Assembly (NCBI GenBank): GCA_905221605.1
Contig: CAJNDS010000107.1
Span: 62,001 to 126,000 of the forward strand
Reading direction: 5' to 3'
Source: Symbiodinium natans
Taxonomy: Eukaryota > Sar > Dinophyceae > Suessiales > Symbiodiniaceae
Length of the DNA stretch: 64,000 bases
How positions within the stretch are numbered: the first letter of the stretch is position 1; each line of letters starts with the position of its first letter. The notes beneath the pieces are model-generated. The model saw only the letters and a program-made list of their open reading frames with translations, was not told where the DNA came from and did not search any database. The position numbers and the translations under genes were made by a program. Of the stretch, positions 1 to 9,820 are shown piece by piece.

Positions 1-768
1 TTCGCGTCTTTCTTGATTGCACAGATCCGAGAACTAATCAGCCTTTGTTTCCAGGTCGTCGCTGGACCACTCGGCAGCATGGGCAGATATAGATTACGGC
101 AACAGCATCTGCGGAGGCAGGACTTCGGAACGTCGGGTTGAGTGGTTTCGAGCTCTTGAGGCAGATCTGACTGTACTCGAAATCCCAGCGATGTCTGACG
201 CAGGTAGCAACAGCAACTGCAACGCAAGTCAGCCAGTCGGCAGCTCGGGAACCTCCTGCGTTTTTCTGGGGGGCTTTGTGAGCAGCAGGTCTCTGAAGCA
301 TCTGCCTGGTCACTCTTCAGCCTTTAAATAGCTGGGGTATGCAAGTACAGAGTGCTAGAGTGCTACCCAAGGTCTTGATACGAGGAAGTATATCATAGTA
401 TATACAGTACAGGTATGGTGTATATTCCTCTCGCTGAGACCGTGGAAAAGATGTTCACCCTCTTGGAGAACAGCAGGGCGGCCACGGCCAACGGATCAGG
501 CTCCCCTTGCCTCCTGAGGTTGTTTGTTCAAAGGTCCTCAGCTCTCGGAGGTCCCGAGTGGGTCTTTTTGGGCGGTTTTCTGTAGGGTTAGGGCGGGGGA
601 GTTGAGGGTATTTATGCAGGGTTCTCAGGGTTCTTAAGGCTTAAAGGGTTTAAAGGGCTGGAGGGTGCCAAGACACCGCTCTCCTTCTGTGCAGGACTCC
701 AAAAGGCTGGCGAGGCGCCTGCCGGCACTGGTGACGCCGGAATCTGCAGCGCGTTCTGTGGGAGGAGT

Positions 769-885
769 GGGGATGTTCTCCCTTTATACTAACAGTCCTC
801 AATTGGGATTATAGTACCCCCCCCCTCCCCTCCCAGTTAGAATCCCTACTATGTAAGGACTGTTAGTACATGGGGGAACATCCCA
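769..885. mobile_element. MITE-like inverted-repeat element, copy 1
   Basis: The left end reads GGGATGTTC followed by ACTAACAGTCCT. The right end is the inverse, AGGACTGTTAGTACA followed by GAACATCCC. The arms pair over about 30 bp with a few mismatches around a core of about 50 bp that contains a C-run. A second, shorter copy sits at 2853-2940. There is no coding capacity, so this would be a non-autonomous element. No target-site duplication is clear. Confidence 0.65.
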
Positions 886-1243
886 AGTTTAGGGTTTCTT
901 ACCTCCTGGGAATCTGTGTGGCCTTTCCCTGTCTTCGGAAGGGTTCGAACTTGGCAACCCCGAGTTTGTGCACGGTCAAGAAACAGGGCTCTTGTCATAG
1001 AATGGGGCGCGTGACGCAGTCTTTGAAAGCGGACACGAGAGGAGAGAGGAGAGTTCAAGTTTGAGAGCACAGGAGCCCTGAGACAACAAAAGCGCCTCTT
1101 AACGTCGAAGAGCCTCTGAACGTCGAAGAACCTTTGGGGCAGGTGCCGCTTTGGCTTTTCGTCATGCGCCAATTTCTGCTTCTGGTGCCGCGGGATGACT
1201 TGAAGGCCTCCCGCTTCCACAAACCTTGAACCCTGAATCCCGA

Positions 1244-1297
1244 TGTGGGGGGACCGGCTTTGACGTCAAATGTGGGGGGACCGGCTTTGACGCCAGG
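1244..1297 (+). repeat. 27 bp direct repeat, two tandem copies
   Basis: Two adjacent 27 bp units each contain the word GGGGGGACCGGCTTTGACG. They differ at a few positions. Confidence 0.7.
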
Positions 1298-1409
1298 AGC
1301 CCAACGGCAAGATCGGTGCCCCCGTGCCGATCGCTCCCGGAGTGTGGATCTCAGATTCCCCCTCAGACCCCGAAGAAGACCCCCTACACGCCCGTCAAGC
1401 ACCAAGCCC

Positions 1410-1500
1410 TAAAAATCTCAAAGCCCCAAACCCCAAACCCCAAACCCTAAACCGCCCGAACAACAAATCCCTAAACCCCAAACCCCAAAACCCTAAACTC
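1410..1500 (-). repeat. Interstitial telomere-like CCCTAAA run
   Basis: Degenerate CCCTAAA/CCCCAAA heptamers precede the exon candidate at 1527. The same heptamer, in one or the other orientation, recurs around 1.63-1.70, 1.91-1.99, 2.39-2.48, 2.65-2.73, 5.41-5.44, 6.90-6.97, 7.08-7.14, 8.44-8.50, 8.60-8.90, 11.37-11.41, 12.10-12.20, 12.57-12.72, 15.88-16.0, 16.93-16.97, 20.46-20.52, 22.90-22.98, 23.14-23.21, 24.0-24.21, 25.92-25.98, 27.87-27.95, 35.83-35.88 and 44.52-44.58 kb. TTTAGGG is the plant- and dinoflagellate-type telomere unit, but these are internal and dispersed. Confidence 0.85.
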
Positions 1501-1526
1501 CCCCCCCCCCCCCCCCAAAAAAAAAG

Positions 1527-1624
1527 CGCTCGGACTCTGGAAAAAAGGGGAGCGCGCTTTTCCCCTTCCGAGGCCCTCCGCGAAGCCGGAACTTGTGCTC
1601 TGGCGACGATGCCGGGGGCCTTTG
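1527..1624 (+). CDS. Exon candidate of unrecognised gene
   Basis: This open segment follows an AG and a C/A-rich run and ends at a GT that opens directly into TTTAGGG repeats. Read in frame it gives ...SPSEALREAGTCALATMPG..., which has a protein-like composition, unlike the Pro/Arg-rich translations of the flanks. No family is recognised. It is one of several short + strand exon candidates between 1.5 and 13 kb that could belong to one or more genes. The start and stop of the gene are not seen. Confidence 0.35.
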
Positions 1625-1995
1625 GTTTTTAGGGTTTAGGGTTTCGGGATTTAGGGTTTCGGATTTGGGGTTGGGGGGGATTTAGGGTTTAGGGTCACTG
1701 AGGCCCGAAGGTCGGGCGGTAAGCGGTTTGTCCAGGATTTGGAGCTTTTATGATGGTTTGTAGGGGTTTTGGGGGTTTAGGGATTAGGAGCTTTCGGGTT
1801 TTGAGGGTTCTTTGGGGTCTAAGTTCAGGGATTTGGAGCTTTAGGGTTTTTAGGGTTCGGAGTGCTAGATTCAGAAGTGGCAGCTTTGGTTTTTGGGAGA
1901 AAGGAAGCCCACCCTAAACCCTAAACCCTAAACCCTAAACCCTGAACCCTCAACCCTAAACCCTAAACCCTAAACCCCAAACCCCAAACCCTTTT
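1625..1995 (+). repeat. Putative intron with opposed telomere-like ends
   Basis: The segment begins GTTTTTAGGGTTTAGGG and ends in a long run of CCCTAAA/CCCCAAA heptamers before about 1.99 kb. The 5' part is G-rich and the 3' part is its complement, so a transcript could fold back on itself. The downstream boundary is not resolved. Confidence 0.4.
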
Positions 1996-2509
1996 TTCGG
2001 GGTCCTCTGCTCGGCTTGAGGCGGCATCTCTGCGACCACTCGGGCCCCGAAGCTGGCAACAGCGCGCTTGAGGACATCGGGGCTTCATGAGAGGGCAGTT
2101 GCGCGCTAGGAGATGTTGAGAATTGCTACCCGACGGCGTGTTTCAATATTCGAGGAGTGCTCAAAGTGAGAGGGGCTTATGAGGGTTTTGGGTTTAGGGT
2201 CTAGGATCTAGGCTTTAGGGTGCTAGGGTTTCGGGTTTGGGGTTTCAGACCAAGACTCTCGCGCTTCTGCAAGGAGCTCTTGGCGGTGTTGAAGCAAGAA
2301 GAGAGAGGCGCATCCCCAACTCCCCCAAAGAGCCCAAATACACGTGTGATCACTCATGTTCCAGCCCCCTGTTGCAGAAGAGGTACCGCCCCAAACCCTA
2401 AACTCCCTAAACCCTCAACCCTAAACCCTAAACCCTATACCCTCAACCCTAAACCCTGAACCCCAAAGCCTGAACCCCTTAAACCTACATCTTCACCCCT
2501 AACCAAAAG

Positions 2510-2595
2510 GCAGCGCGGCCCTGCTGGCCTGGGTTTCCGCCACCGTGGCAGCGCTGGCCGCGGATGGCCGCACGCTCTGCGAGGTCGTCGTCCAG
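2510..2595 (+). CDS. Exon candidate of unrecognised gene
   Basis: It follows ...CCAAAAG and reads in one frame SAALLAWVSATVAALAADGR and then TLCEVVVQ, a convincing Ala-rich helical sequence. It ends before GCTGGGG (a GC donor) or a nearby alternative. It is preceded by CCCTAAA runs and followed by G-rich TTTGGGG sequence, the same context as the other exon candidates here. No domain is recognised. Confidence 0.45.
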
Positions 2596-2760
2596 GCTGG
2601 GGGGTGGGGGGGGGGGGTTTTGGGGTTTCAGGCCAGGGGTTTTAGGGGGAAACTCCCTAAACCCTAAACCCTAAACCCAAAACCCTAAACCCAAAATCCA
2701 AAACCCAAAGCCCTAAACCCGAAACCCTTCTCTCTCTCGTTCTTTTTCTTCTCTCTCTGA
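2596..2760 (+). repeat. Compact intron candidate able to fold as a hairpin
   Basis: Directly after the exon come G-runs and TTTTGGGGTTT/TTTTAGGGGG. These are followed at once by CCCTAAACCCTAAACCC repeats, a pyrimidine tract and an AG near 2760. The two halves are largely complementary. The next open segment (from about 2761) reads GHSHRDGSHKWSADRP in one frame. Confidence 0.4.
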
Positions 2761-2852
2761 GCGAAGGCCACAGCCACAGGGACGGCAGCCACAAGTGGTC
2801 GGCCGACAGGCCAAGTCCGAAACCGCTGCATGGCATCCTATCCGCTCTACCC

Positions 2853-2940
2853 TGGGATGTTCCACCCTTGTACTAACAGTCCTGAATCCTTATTCTAATG
2901 GGGGGTATTATAGTCCCCGATGAAGGACTGCAACATCCCA
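2853..2940. mobile_element. MITE-like inverted-repeat element, copy 2
   Basis: It starts TGGGATGTTCC, runs through ACTAACAGTCCT and ends AAGGACTGCAACATCCCA. It shares the terminal GGGATGTT and ACTAACAGTCCT words with the copy at 769-885. Its core, rich in TATTATAG and GGGG, matches the core of copy 1 in inverse orientation. It has lost part of the right arm relative to copy 1. Confidence 0.6.
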
Positions 2941-4019
2941 AGCTTTCCTAATTTACCCATGGTGAAAGGCAGAACATGCGCGGTGCTTTTCACTGTGAGT
3001 AGTGACTAGTGACTAGTGTTGCAGCTCTTGCAACGTAAGGCGGCGCGCACTTAGTGTTCTGCCCCTTTCCGCCTCGGGTCATGTCTTCTTGCAGGCAGTG
3101 CAAGCTTGCTGCCGAGTGTTGGGCTCAATGTGTACAGAAGAACTGAGCGTTGAGCAGCCGAATGAACAAGTCTTGGTTATGCTCCACAAGCCTCAACAAC
3201 CCAGAGTACATGCTCACGGGGAGGCTGGCCGTTCAAGATGGAGCCTCGCACTAGGCCCACTAAAGCGAAAGAACGTCCGTCTCCGTAAAACCCTAAGCCC
3301 TAAGCCCTAAACCCAAAAAGCCGCCTTCCGTCAGTTCGCCCCCCCAGGCCTCGGGGGTCTTCTCATGGCCTCGGCGCGCGGCAAGGCTGCAGGCGGATGG
3401 GGGAACATTGCAGCTTTGCAGCTATCCCGCCCTTCTCAGGTGCTTTCGTGTGCCACCCCCAAATTTTGGCGGGGCTTAGGGTTCAGAAGGGTTCGGGGCT
3501 TGGGTACCTGAAGGGTACAGATGCAAGCAGAATCTCCGAGAACCGGCAGCCTTTGAACTCTGCCGCAATCTGCTCAGCACGGCCACCGACCTCCTCGGCC
3601 CTCGCTGTGCGCGTGGCTTGTGGCCTCCTTTCCAGCAGCCCGGATATCATTCAGGGCCCAGTGGGCCAGTGGGTCGAGGGTGCAAGGGGGATTCCAGTTG
3701 AAAGATTTCAGGGGCTTTGGACAACGTTAGGTTCTTGCGAGAGTTGCTTGGGGCTTCAAAGCCTCGCCAGCCGTTTTGTCGGTACCACGAATATTCCTCG
3801 GCAGAGCTCTACGCAAGCCAAACGCATCGAAGTCCCCCCCCTCCAGCCCTGTAAACCTATAAAGCCCGAAACCCTAAGGCGCTAAGCACAGTCTTGGTAG
3901 CCTGAGGCTTGCGACAGCTACCAGCTACAGCTCGCAATGGTGCAGCGGCCTCAGTCAGATGACCTGTGGAGAGCCCCGTCGAAGAACCTGTGGCGGCACA
4001 GGGCGCAGTGCAATATACA

Positions 4020-4053
4020 GCAATATATATATATATATGTGTGTATATATATA
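4020..4053. repeat. TA/TG microsatellite
   Basis: An alternating (TA)n run with a TGTGTG interruption directly precedes the GAA tract. Confidence 0.85.
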
Positions 4054-4054
4054 A

Positions 4055-4436
4055 CCCGCAGAAGGAGAAGGAGAAGGAGAAGGAGAAGGAGAAGGAGAAG
4101 GAGAAGGAGAAGGAGAAGGAGAAGGAGAAGGAGAAGGAGAAGGAGAAGGAGAAGGAGAAGGAGAAGGAGAAGAAGAAGAAGAAGAAGAAGAAGAAGAAGA
4201 AGAAGAAGAAGAAGAAGAAGAAGAAGAAGAAGAAGAAGAAGAAGAAGAAGAAGAAGAAGAAGAAGAAGAAGAAGAAGAAGGAGAAGAAGAAGAAGAAGAA
4301 GAAGAAGAAGAAGAAGAAGAAGAAGAAGAAGAAGAAGAAGAAGAAGAAGAAGAAGAAGAAGAAGAAGAAGAAGAAGAAGAAGAAGAAGAAGAAGAAGAAG
4401 AAGAAGAAGAAGAAGAAGAAGAAGAATAAGAATAAA
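4055..4436 (+). repeat. Long GGAGAA then GAA microsatellite
   Basis: About 110 bp of GGAGAA hexamer passes into about 265 bp of pure GAA/AAG trinucleotide with a single GGAGAA interruption near 4280. It is a polypurine strand and so could form triplex (H-DNA). Open frames across it encode only poly-Arg, poly-Lys or poly-Glu and are not genes. Confidence 0.95.
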
Positions 4437-7273
4437 GATAAGAAGAGTGATTACAGCATCAACCGAGAACGTCGACAGCCAGAATTAAAAGAAGAGAAAA
4501 GGAAGAGGTTAATAACGCAAAGTAGTGATGTTGTAGTGTAAGATTCGTACACCATAGCAGCATCGAATGGAGCTGAATGATAGAATCTCATCAGTTGGCA
4601 CAGCGAGAGCTATCTAGGACCCTCCACCAAGATGCACCCCCAAGGCTGGTGGTGGCACCACGACTCCGTCAGGAGCCGGGCGCCCAGATATTGGAGGCCA
4701 AATCAGTGACTTCTTCCTTTCAGTCCCGATGTCTCTTTTTTTGGAAGCTCTTTCTGGCTTACTGAGCACCGGTAGCACTGGGCTGGATAGGGAGGCGCTT
4801 CGGGTCATCTGGGTCGGTTCATAGTCAGGCGACGCCAGAACCCACTCAATGGCAAGGGCCACCTGTTTTAACAAGCACTCGAAACACCCATAGCCCAAAA
4901 CCCCAAAGAAACCCCCCAAAAACTCCGCCAAAAGCCCCAGAAGCTCCAAAAAACCCACAAATCCCACAAATCCCACACACACACAGAAGCCCTCCAAACG
5001 AAAGGCCCCAATAGACCCTGCTTACGAGGATGGCGGCTCTCGCGGGAGGGTTACCCTCCGTGATGGCCACATCGCAGTGGGTGACGTGGTGAGGCCTTCG
5101 GGGTTGCCAAGTTCGACGTTTGAGTTTACGAAGATAAGGGAACCCTACAGTAACCCCCCCTCCCTCAAAAAAATAAAAGAAAAAAGTCGGATTCCTTGAT
5201 TATAGGGACCCCCTGATATCGTAAACCACGTCCTTCTTTTCTTCCGAATGTCCTCTCTTTTTGGATGTTTTTGATAAGCCTTGTCACAGGGAAGGGAGGG
5301 ATGGTTCGAAGAGGTTGAGGGTTTAGGCTTGACCGGGCTTGTTGATAGACGCGTACTTTCCCAATCCTCATGTCTCATATTCTTGAATCAGAAGGTTCAC
5401 TTTTCCCCAAACCCTAAACCCTACACCCTAAACCCTAAACCCTTCTTAAGCAATCCGGGGCCCGGGGAGCTGAGAATGCCCAAATCCGAGCCTGGCCATG
5501 CTTTTCGCAACGCAGGTTGCACAATGACTTGGAGCGGGCCAAGAGGGAGCAGGTGGGCCAAAGGGTTTTTAGAGGTCTGTTTAGGGGGGTTTAGGGGGGT
5601 TTAGGGGGGTCGAGGGGGGCTTTAGGGTGGTTTGGGGGTGGTTTGGGGGAGGTTTGGGGGTGGTTTGGGGGGGTTTAGGGGGGCTTCGGGGGGGGGGGGT
5701 TGGGGGGGTTTAGGGGTTGTTTTCAGTTTTCAATTCCGCAGCTTGAGGTTGCCAGTGCCTTTCGTGTCTTCCCTCGTGCCGCGAAGCTGAAAGCGTTTAG
5801 AGGAGGTGAGACAAAGGGGGGTTCGGACCCCAAAGATGCAGGAGCCTCCGGAACACTTCGGCGGTTGGTGCGACAGGACTGGGGGAGTTTCGGGCGTTCA
5901 GGGGGGCATTCGGGAGGGGTGGGAAGGAGTTGGGGCTCAGGGTTTTGCAGGGTTGGTCTTGAGGTTCGGGTTTCCAGAGTCGTGTTTCGGGGTTTGGAGC
6001 CTGCAGGGATGGAGGGGAGAGAGATGGAGAGGTGTACAGTAGGGATCCCCCCAGCCGTGCTTTGGAGACTTTTTGTGGTGGGGCTGAATGCCCAGGATGG
6101 CCTTCTGCTTGGACTTTCCTGGCAGGGTGGTTCGGCACTCGGTCCAAGGATTTGGCGGCGCTGGTTTTGCTGAGCTGAGTGGAGTTGGGGAACGTGCTTG
6201 ATGCCCACAGCGAGTGTGTGAGCACGAGGGTAGTCCACCGCTGAGAGGGGGGGGGCCGTGCCTCATCGCGACGGCTGAGGTCGAGATCCCGCGACGCTCG
6301 CCCAGGATGCCAGAGGCATCCTCCAATGACTCCAATGTTTGCACGTCTGCGCCTATTTTTTTACTGGACCTTTTGTAGACAGAAGGCATTCGGAACCGGC
6401 TCAGCCAGCATTGGCCGTGAGACTCTACCATGTCCGACCCTAAAAACGCACGAAATGGTCAATAGTCGCTGGTGATGTATGTTTTTTCGCACGTCTCAAA
6501 AGTTATCGCTGCGAACCAGAACTTATGTAGCGAGCAAGCGGTCGAGCATTCACAGATGCTACGTTTCAGAGGTCGCAGGTGTAGGATCAAAAGGGGAAGA
6601 TGGCCAGAGGGTACTTTTCCGGCACAACAGAGCCCGCTTGCCAGGTGCTCCGCATCTCCCATGGGGCCGTCCGCCCAGCGCATGGGTTACGAGAGAGTAG
6701 AGGGACAGACCCTGCGGTTTTATCCCTGAAGCTTCATTGAACCAAAAACCCCAAACCCCCAAGCCTAAACCCCCAAACTCCCCTGAATCCCAAACCCCCA
6801 CGCCTAAACAACACCCCCCCCCCCCAAAAAAAAAAAAAAAAACAAAAAACAAAGAAACACTAAACTCCCAAGCTCTGCCGCAACTCCGCCCGAACACCCC
6901 TAAACCCTAAACCCTAAACCCCAAACCCTAAGCCCTAAACCCTAAACCCCAAACCCTAAACCCTCCCCCGAACACCTGCTCGACGCGATGCTACGGACTT
7001 AGGCCCTGGGTTGCTGGTGCTGGAATGCCAGGGCCGTTGCCGAGGCCGCCCAGGGGAGGGGTCCTCTTTTGGGTTCAGGGTTTCGAGTTTGGAGTTCAGG
7101 GTTTAGGGTTTGGGGTTTGGGGTTTAGGGTTTATGTTCTGAAGCTTTCGGGTTAGGGCAGTGTAGGGTGTAGGGTTTACAAGGTTTTAGGGCTTAGGGCT
7201 CAGGGATGATTCGGGGTTTAGGGTCCAGGTACGTGCAAGAACTAGCAGATGATTGAGCTGCAAACCACTGCAG
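4437..7273. other. No gene recognised; G/C-run intronic or intergenic DNA
   Basis: The stretch contains A/C-rich CCCCAAA-like sequence (4.87-4.99 kb), a TTTAGGGGGG-like array (about 5.57-5.72 kb), C/A homopolymers near 6.82-6.84 kb and opposed CCCTAAA/TTTAGGG runs around 6.90-7.14 kb. Overlapping open frames at 5.7-6.4 kb on both strands have no motif I recognise. A short open segment between the opposed heptamer runs (about 6.98-7.06 kb) could be an exon, but nothing decides its frame. Confidence 0.4.
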
Positions 7274-7350
7274 GTGATCGAGGACGCTGGACTGCTTCCC
7301 TTTGAGGAAGGCTTCCCCGCGTGCACGGAGGTTGCAAAAGTCTACAGCAA
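7274..7350 (+). CDS. Exon candidate of unrecognised gene
   Basis: It follows CTGCAG and reads VIEDAGLLPFEEGF, then PACTEVAKVYSK, ending at a GTAGCC donor. The mixed acidic/hydrophobic composition looks coding, and the frame closes directly after. No domain is assigned. Confidence 0.4.
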
Positions 7351-7444
7351 GTAGCCCCAACACAACGTTCTCCTAAGCCCTGACACTTCAGTCGCAAGTC
7401 CCTAAGCCCCTGAAGAGCGCTGTCTTCGCATATCATGGAGCTCA

Positions 7445-7483
7445 ATGCCCTCCATCCCCCCCCCCCCCCCCCCCCCCCCAAGC
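7445..7483. repeat. Poly-C tract
   Basis: A long C homopolymer with one T lies upstream of AGAGAGAG sequence. Similar C or G homopolymers occur at 12.21, 19.90, 22.70, 25.08 and 30.48 kb. Confidence 0.9.
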
Positions 7484-8513
7484 CCAAAAAACCCAGAGCG
7501 AGAGAGAGAGAGAGAGACCAAAAGTCTACTTTGCAGACGAATGTGGGCCCGGCGCTGCGCTGACGATTGGCGACGAGGCATCCCGGACCCCCCCTTAAAA
7601 ACGCCCTCCTTGCAAGCCGAAGCATCCCCCAGAACCCTCCCAAAAACATCCAAGTCTCGCGCAGTTTTGGGGGTTTGGGGGTTTTCGGGATTTAGGGTTT
7701 TCGGGTATGGGGTTCAAGCCCTGTTTAGGTGCGAATCGACGTCACGGTGGACGAAGCCAAGCAGCTCCAGGCGCTCGTTTGCTATCGTTCTTGCTAGCCC
7801 TCCATACGGATGGGTTTAGGGCAGGTTTGAGGGAGTTTCGTTCTGTGTTTTTTGGTTTTCTGGTCGATAGGTGGTTTAGAGCTTTGGGGCTTAGCCGCTT
7901 AGCCCTTGCATGTTGCAATCCCCAACATGACATGATCGCTCCATGTGTAAGGCAGGGTGCTCTTTCGGGCCGACCTTGAAAGGTGAACCATGGTGGCTGG
8001 AACGACCGCATGACTCAGCCTGGGCCCTGGAAAGTCTTTGGGAGAAACCCTATAAACCCTATAAGCCCCTATAAACCCTACAAGAAAAAAACACAAGAGC
8101 CCCAGAAGAGGACGGTGTTTCGAGGTGCTGCGGGCGCGTCGGGCGTCTCGAGGCCATCGACAAAGCCGGAGACATGAAGGCGCCAGCTTGCCATGGAACG
8201 AAACGCTCCCCACCCTTTTTTTTTTTTTGGGGGGGGGGGGGGTGCTTTAGGGCACTTGCTTGTGGGATTTCCTAGAACAAGAACGCAGCATCTTGAGTAT
8301 ATTAGGGGGGACCTCTATGTTGGGAAGTACTCCTTTCAGTGAGCTCCAGGTGTCATAAACTCTTAACCTTCCGCCCTAGCCAAGAATAGGGCTCCAAAAC
8401 CCAAAGCCCCAAAAAACCGGAATACCCGAACCCCCAAACCCTGAATTCCAAACCCTAAGCCCTAAACCCTAAACGCTAAATCCTAAAACCCTACAGGCCC
8501 GAAATCCTTGCAG

Positions 8514-8582
8514 GTGCTGGTGCCCGGTGCCGGCGCCTTTGTGTGGAACCCGCGGGCGCTTCGGTCACTGCACGCGCAAAGG
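8514..8582 (+). CDS. Exon candidate of unrecognised gene
   Basis: It follows CTTGCAG and reads VLVPGAGAFVWNPRALRSLH, a protein-like segment. CCCTAAA repeats lie immediately upstream and a long TTTAGGG array immediately downstream, matching the other exon candidates. No family is recognised. Confidence 0.45.
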
Positions 8583-9177
8583 CTTTTGGGGGATCAAGGG
8601 GTTTACGTAGGGGTATTTAGGGTTTAGGATTGGGGAATCAGGGTTTAGGGCATTTAGGGTTTAGGAGCTTAGCGCTTTAGGGTTTTAGGGGTGTTGGGGG
8701 TTTAGGGCCAATTTGGGTTTTAGGGGTTTTAGGGGTTTAGGGGCTTTGGGCTTTTTTAGGGGTTGTAGGGGTTTTAGGGTTTTAGGGGTGTTAGGGGTTT
8801 TGGGTGTTTTAGGGGGTTTAGGGGCTTTAGGGGTTTTAGGGGTTTTAGGGGTTTTAGCGGTTTTAGCGGTTCTTGGTGTTTACGGGTTTCTTTTATGTTG
8901 CGAGGGTCCCAGGGCAGATTTACAAAAGGTGTAAGAGGAACTAGATTTTTAGGTACCTTGGAACATCTTTGACCTTTGCCCTTCTTGGGTGTCAGATCAA
9001 CAGGAAAATGCTTTCAGAGGTCTTGACAGGGCTTTGCCCTTGGCCAGAAGAACGCAACCCTCCGGTTGCAAGCGTCAGATGTCCGTGGACTTGTGAAAGC
9101 TTTGGGGGTTTGTAGTTTAGGGGTTAATCCGAAGCCCGGAGCCCCCTAAGTCCTTAAGACCCTACGTCCCTATCGTC
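8583..9177 (+). repeat. Putative intron dominated by TTTTAGGGG repeats
   Basis: From about 8.60 to 8.88 kb the + strand is an array of TTTAGGG, TTTTAGGGG and GTTTTAGGG variants. The 3' end before about 9.18 kb is C-rich (CCCTAAG and CCCTACG type). The open frame across the array translates to Gly/Leu/Val repeats and is not a gene. Confidence 0.55.
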
Positions 9178-9486
9178 CCCCTGAAAGGTGGGAGTCTGCG
9201 CTGTGCGAGAGGCTCTGTGGGTGACGCGCTGAGGGGGGGGGGCCTGGTTCTGGGTTTTTTAGGGTGGCCCTTCGGGTAGTGGTGCTTTGGGGACATCAGC
9301 CCTTCCTGGAAGTCTTGGCTTGTGAGCGCCCGTAGCTTCGAGCAAGGCCCCCCGAAAACGCTTTTCGGCTCGGGTACTCCTTTGCAGAGGGATGGCAAGG
9401 GGTTGAAGGCTTAGGTTGTAGGTTGAGGGTTGAGGTCTAAGAACCCCAAGCCTCCCCCTGGGAAGACACGACGCACCCCACCGCAG

Positions 9487-9568
9487 AGGTCCATCGAAGG
9501 CACGTTGCCGCTGTCGCTCCTGGCAGCACTGACTTGCTTGGGGTGCCGCGGGCACCTCAACGACTCTT
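9487..9568 (+). CDS. Exon candidate of unrecognised gene
   Basis: It follows CCACCGCAG and reads RSIEGTLPLSLLAALTCLGC, then RGHLNDS, ending at GTGGGG. A hydrophobic stretch sits in the middle. It is C-rich upstream and G-rich downstream. Confidence 0.4.
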
Positions 9569-9680
9569 GTGGGGGGGGGGGGTTAAAGGAGGACGGTTGA
9601 GGGTCCAGGTTTTAGGGGGTAAGAAGAGCTCCGAAATGTACACGTTAAGCTCTTTCGCCCCAAAAAGCCCTACATCGCAG

Positions 9681-9820
9681 CTGTTGAGGCTCTTGCCAGG
9701 CAGGCAGAGAGTCGGCAGCTTTCCCTTTCACCCAAACGACCAGCCGCCAAGGTCTCGACGCCGATGGCGTGAAGGCGGCCTACGCCGAGTTGGCCACAGA
9801 CGTGAGAAGCTCGGGGAGGT
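9681..9820 (+). CDS. Exon candidate(s) of unrecognised gene
   Basis: After ACATCGCAG one frame reads AVEALARQAESRQLSLSPKR as far as about 9751. Another reads GLDADGVKAAYAELATDVRS over 9752-9815. Either there are two adjacent exons or a single exon in the third, Arg-rich frame that stays open throughout. I cannot decide, but the two-exon reading is the more protein-like. Confidence 0.3.

Larger units (their letters stand above)
1..1526. other. No gene recognised; repeat-bearing flank
   Basis: I see no convincing coding exon here. The stretch holds a small inverted-repeat element (769-885), a pair of short direct repeats near 1.08-1.13 kb around the word AACGTCGAAGA, a 27 bp tandem duplication (1244-1297) and, from about 1.41 kb, degenerate CCCTAAA runs that lead into the first exon candidate. 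Open frames in both directions overlap at 0.85-1.45 kb, but they have low-complexity or Arg/Pro-rich translations and no recognisable motif. Confidence 0.4.

Noticed and set aside
3937-4541. Open frames of 183 and 191 codons
   Set aside because: They are poly-Arg and poly-Lys/Glu translations of the GAA microsatellite.
5723-6431. Overlapping frames of 140-170 codons on both strands
   Set aside because: They are Pro/Ser/Arg-rich translations of G-rich intronic-type DNA, without motifs or splice support.
8600-8940. Telomere end or telomeric array
   Set aside because: The TTTAGGG and TTTTAGGGG runs are degenerate, internal, change orientation many times and alternate with exon-like segments.
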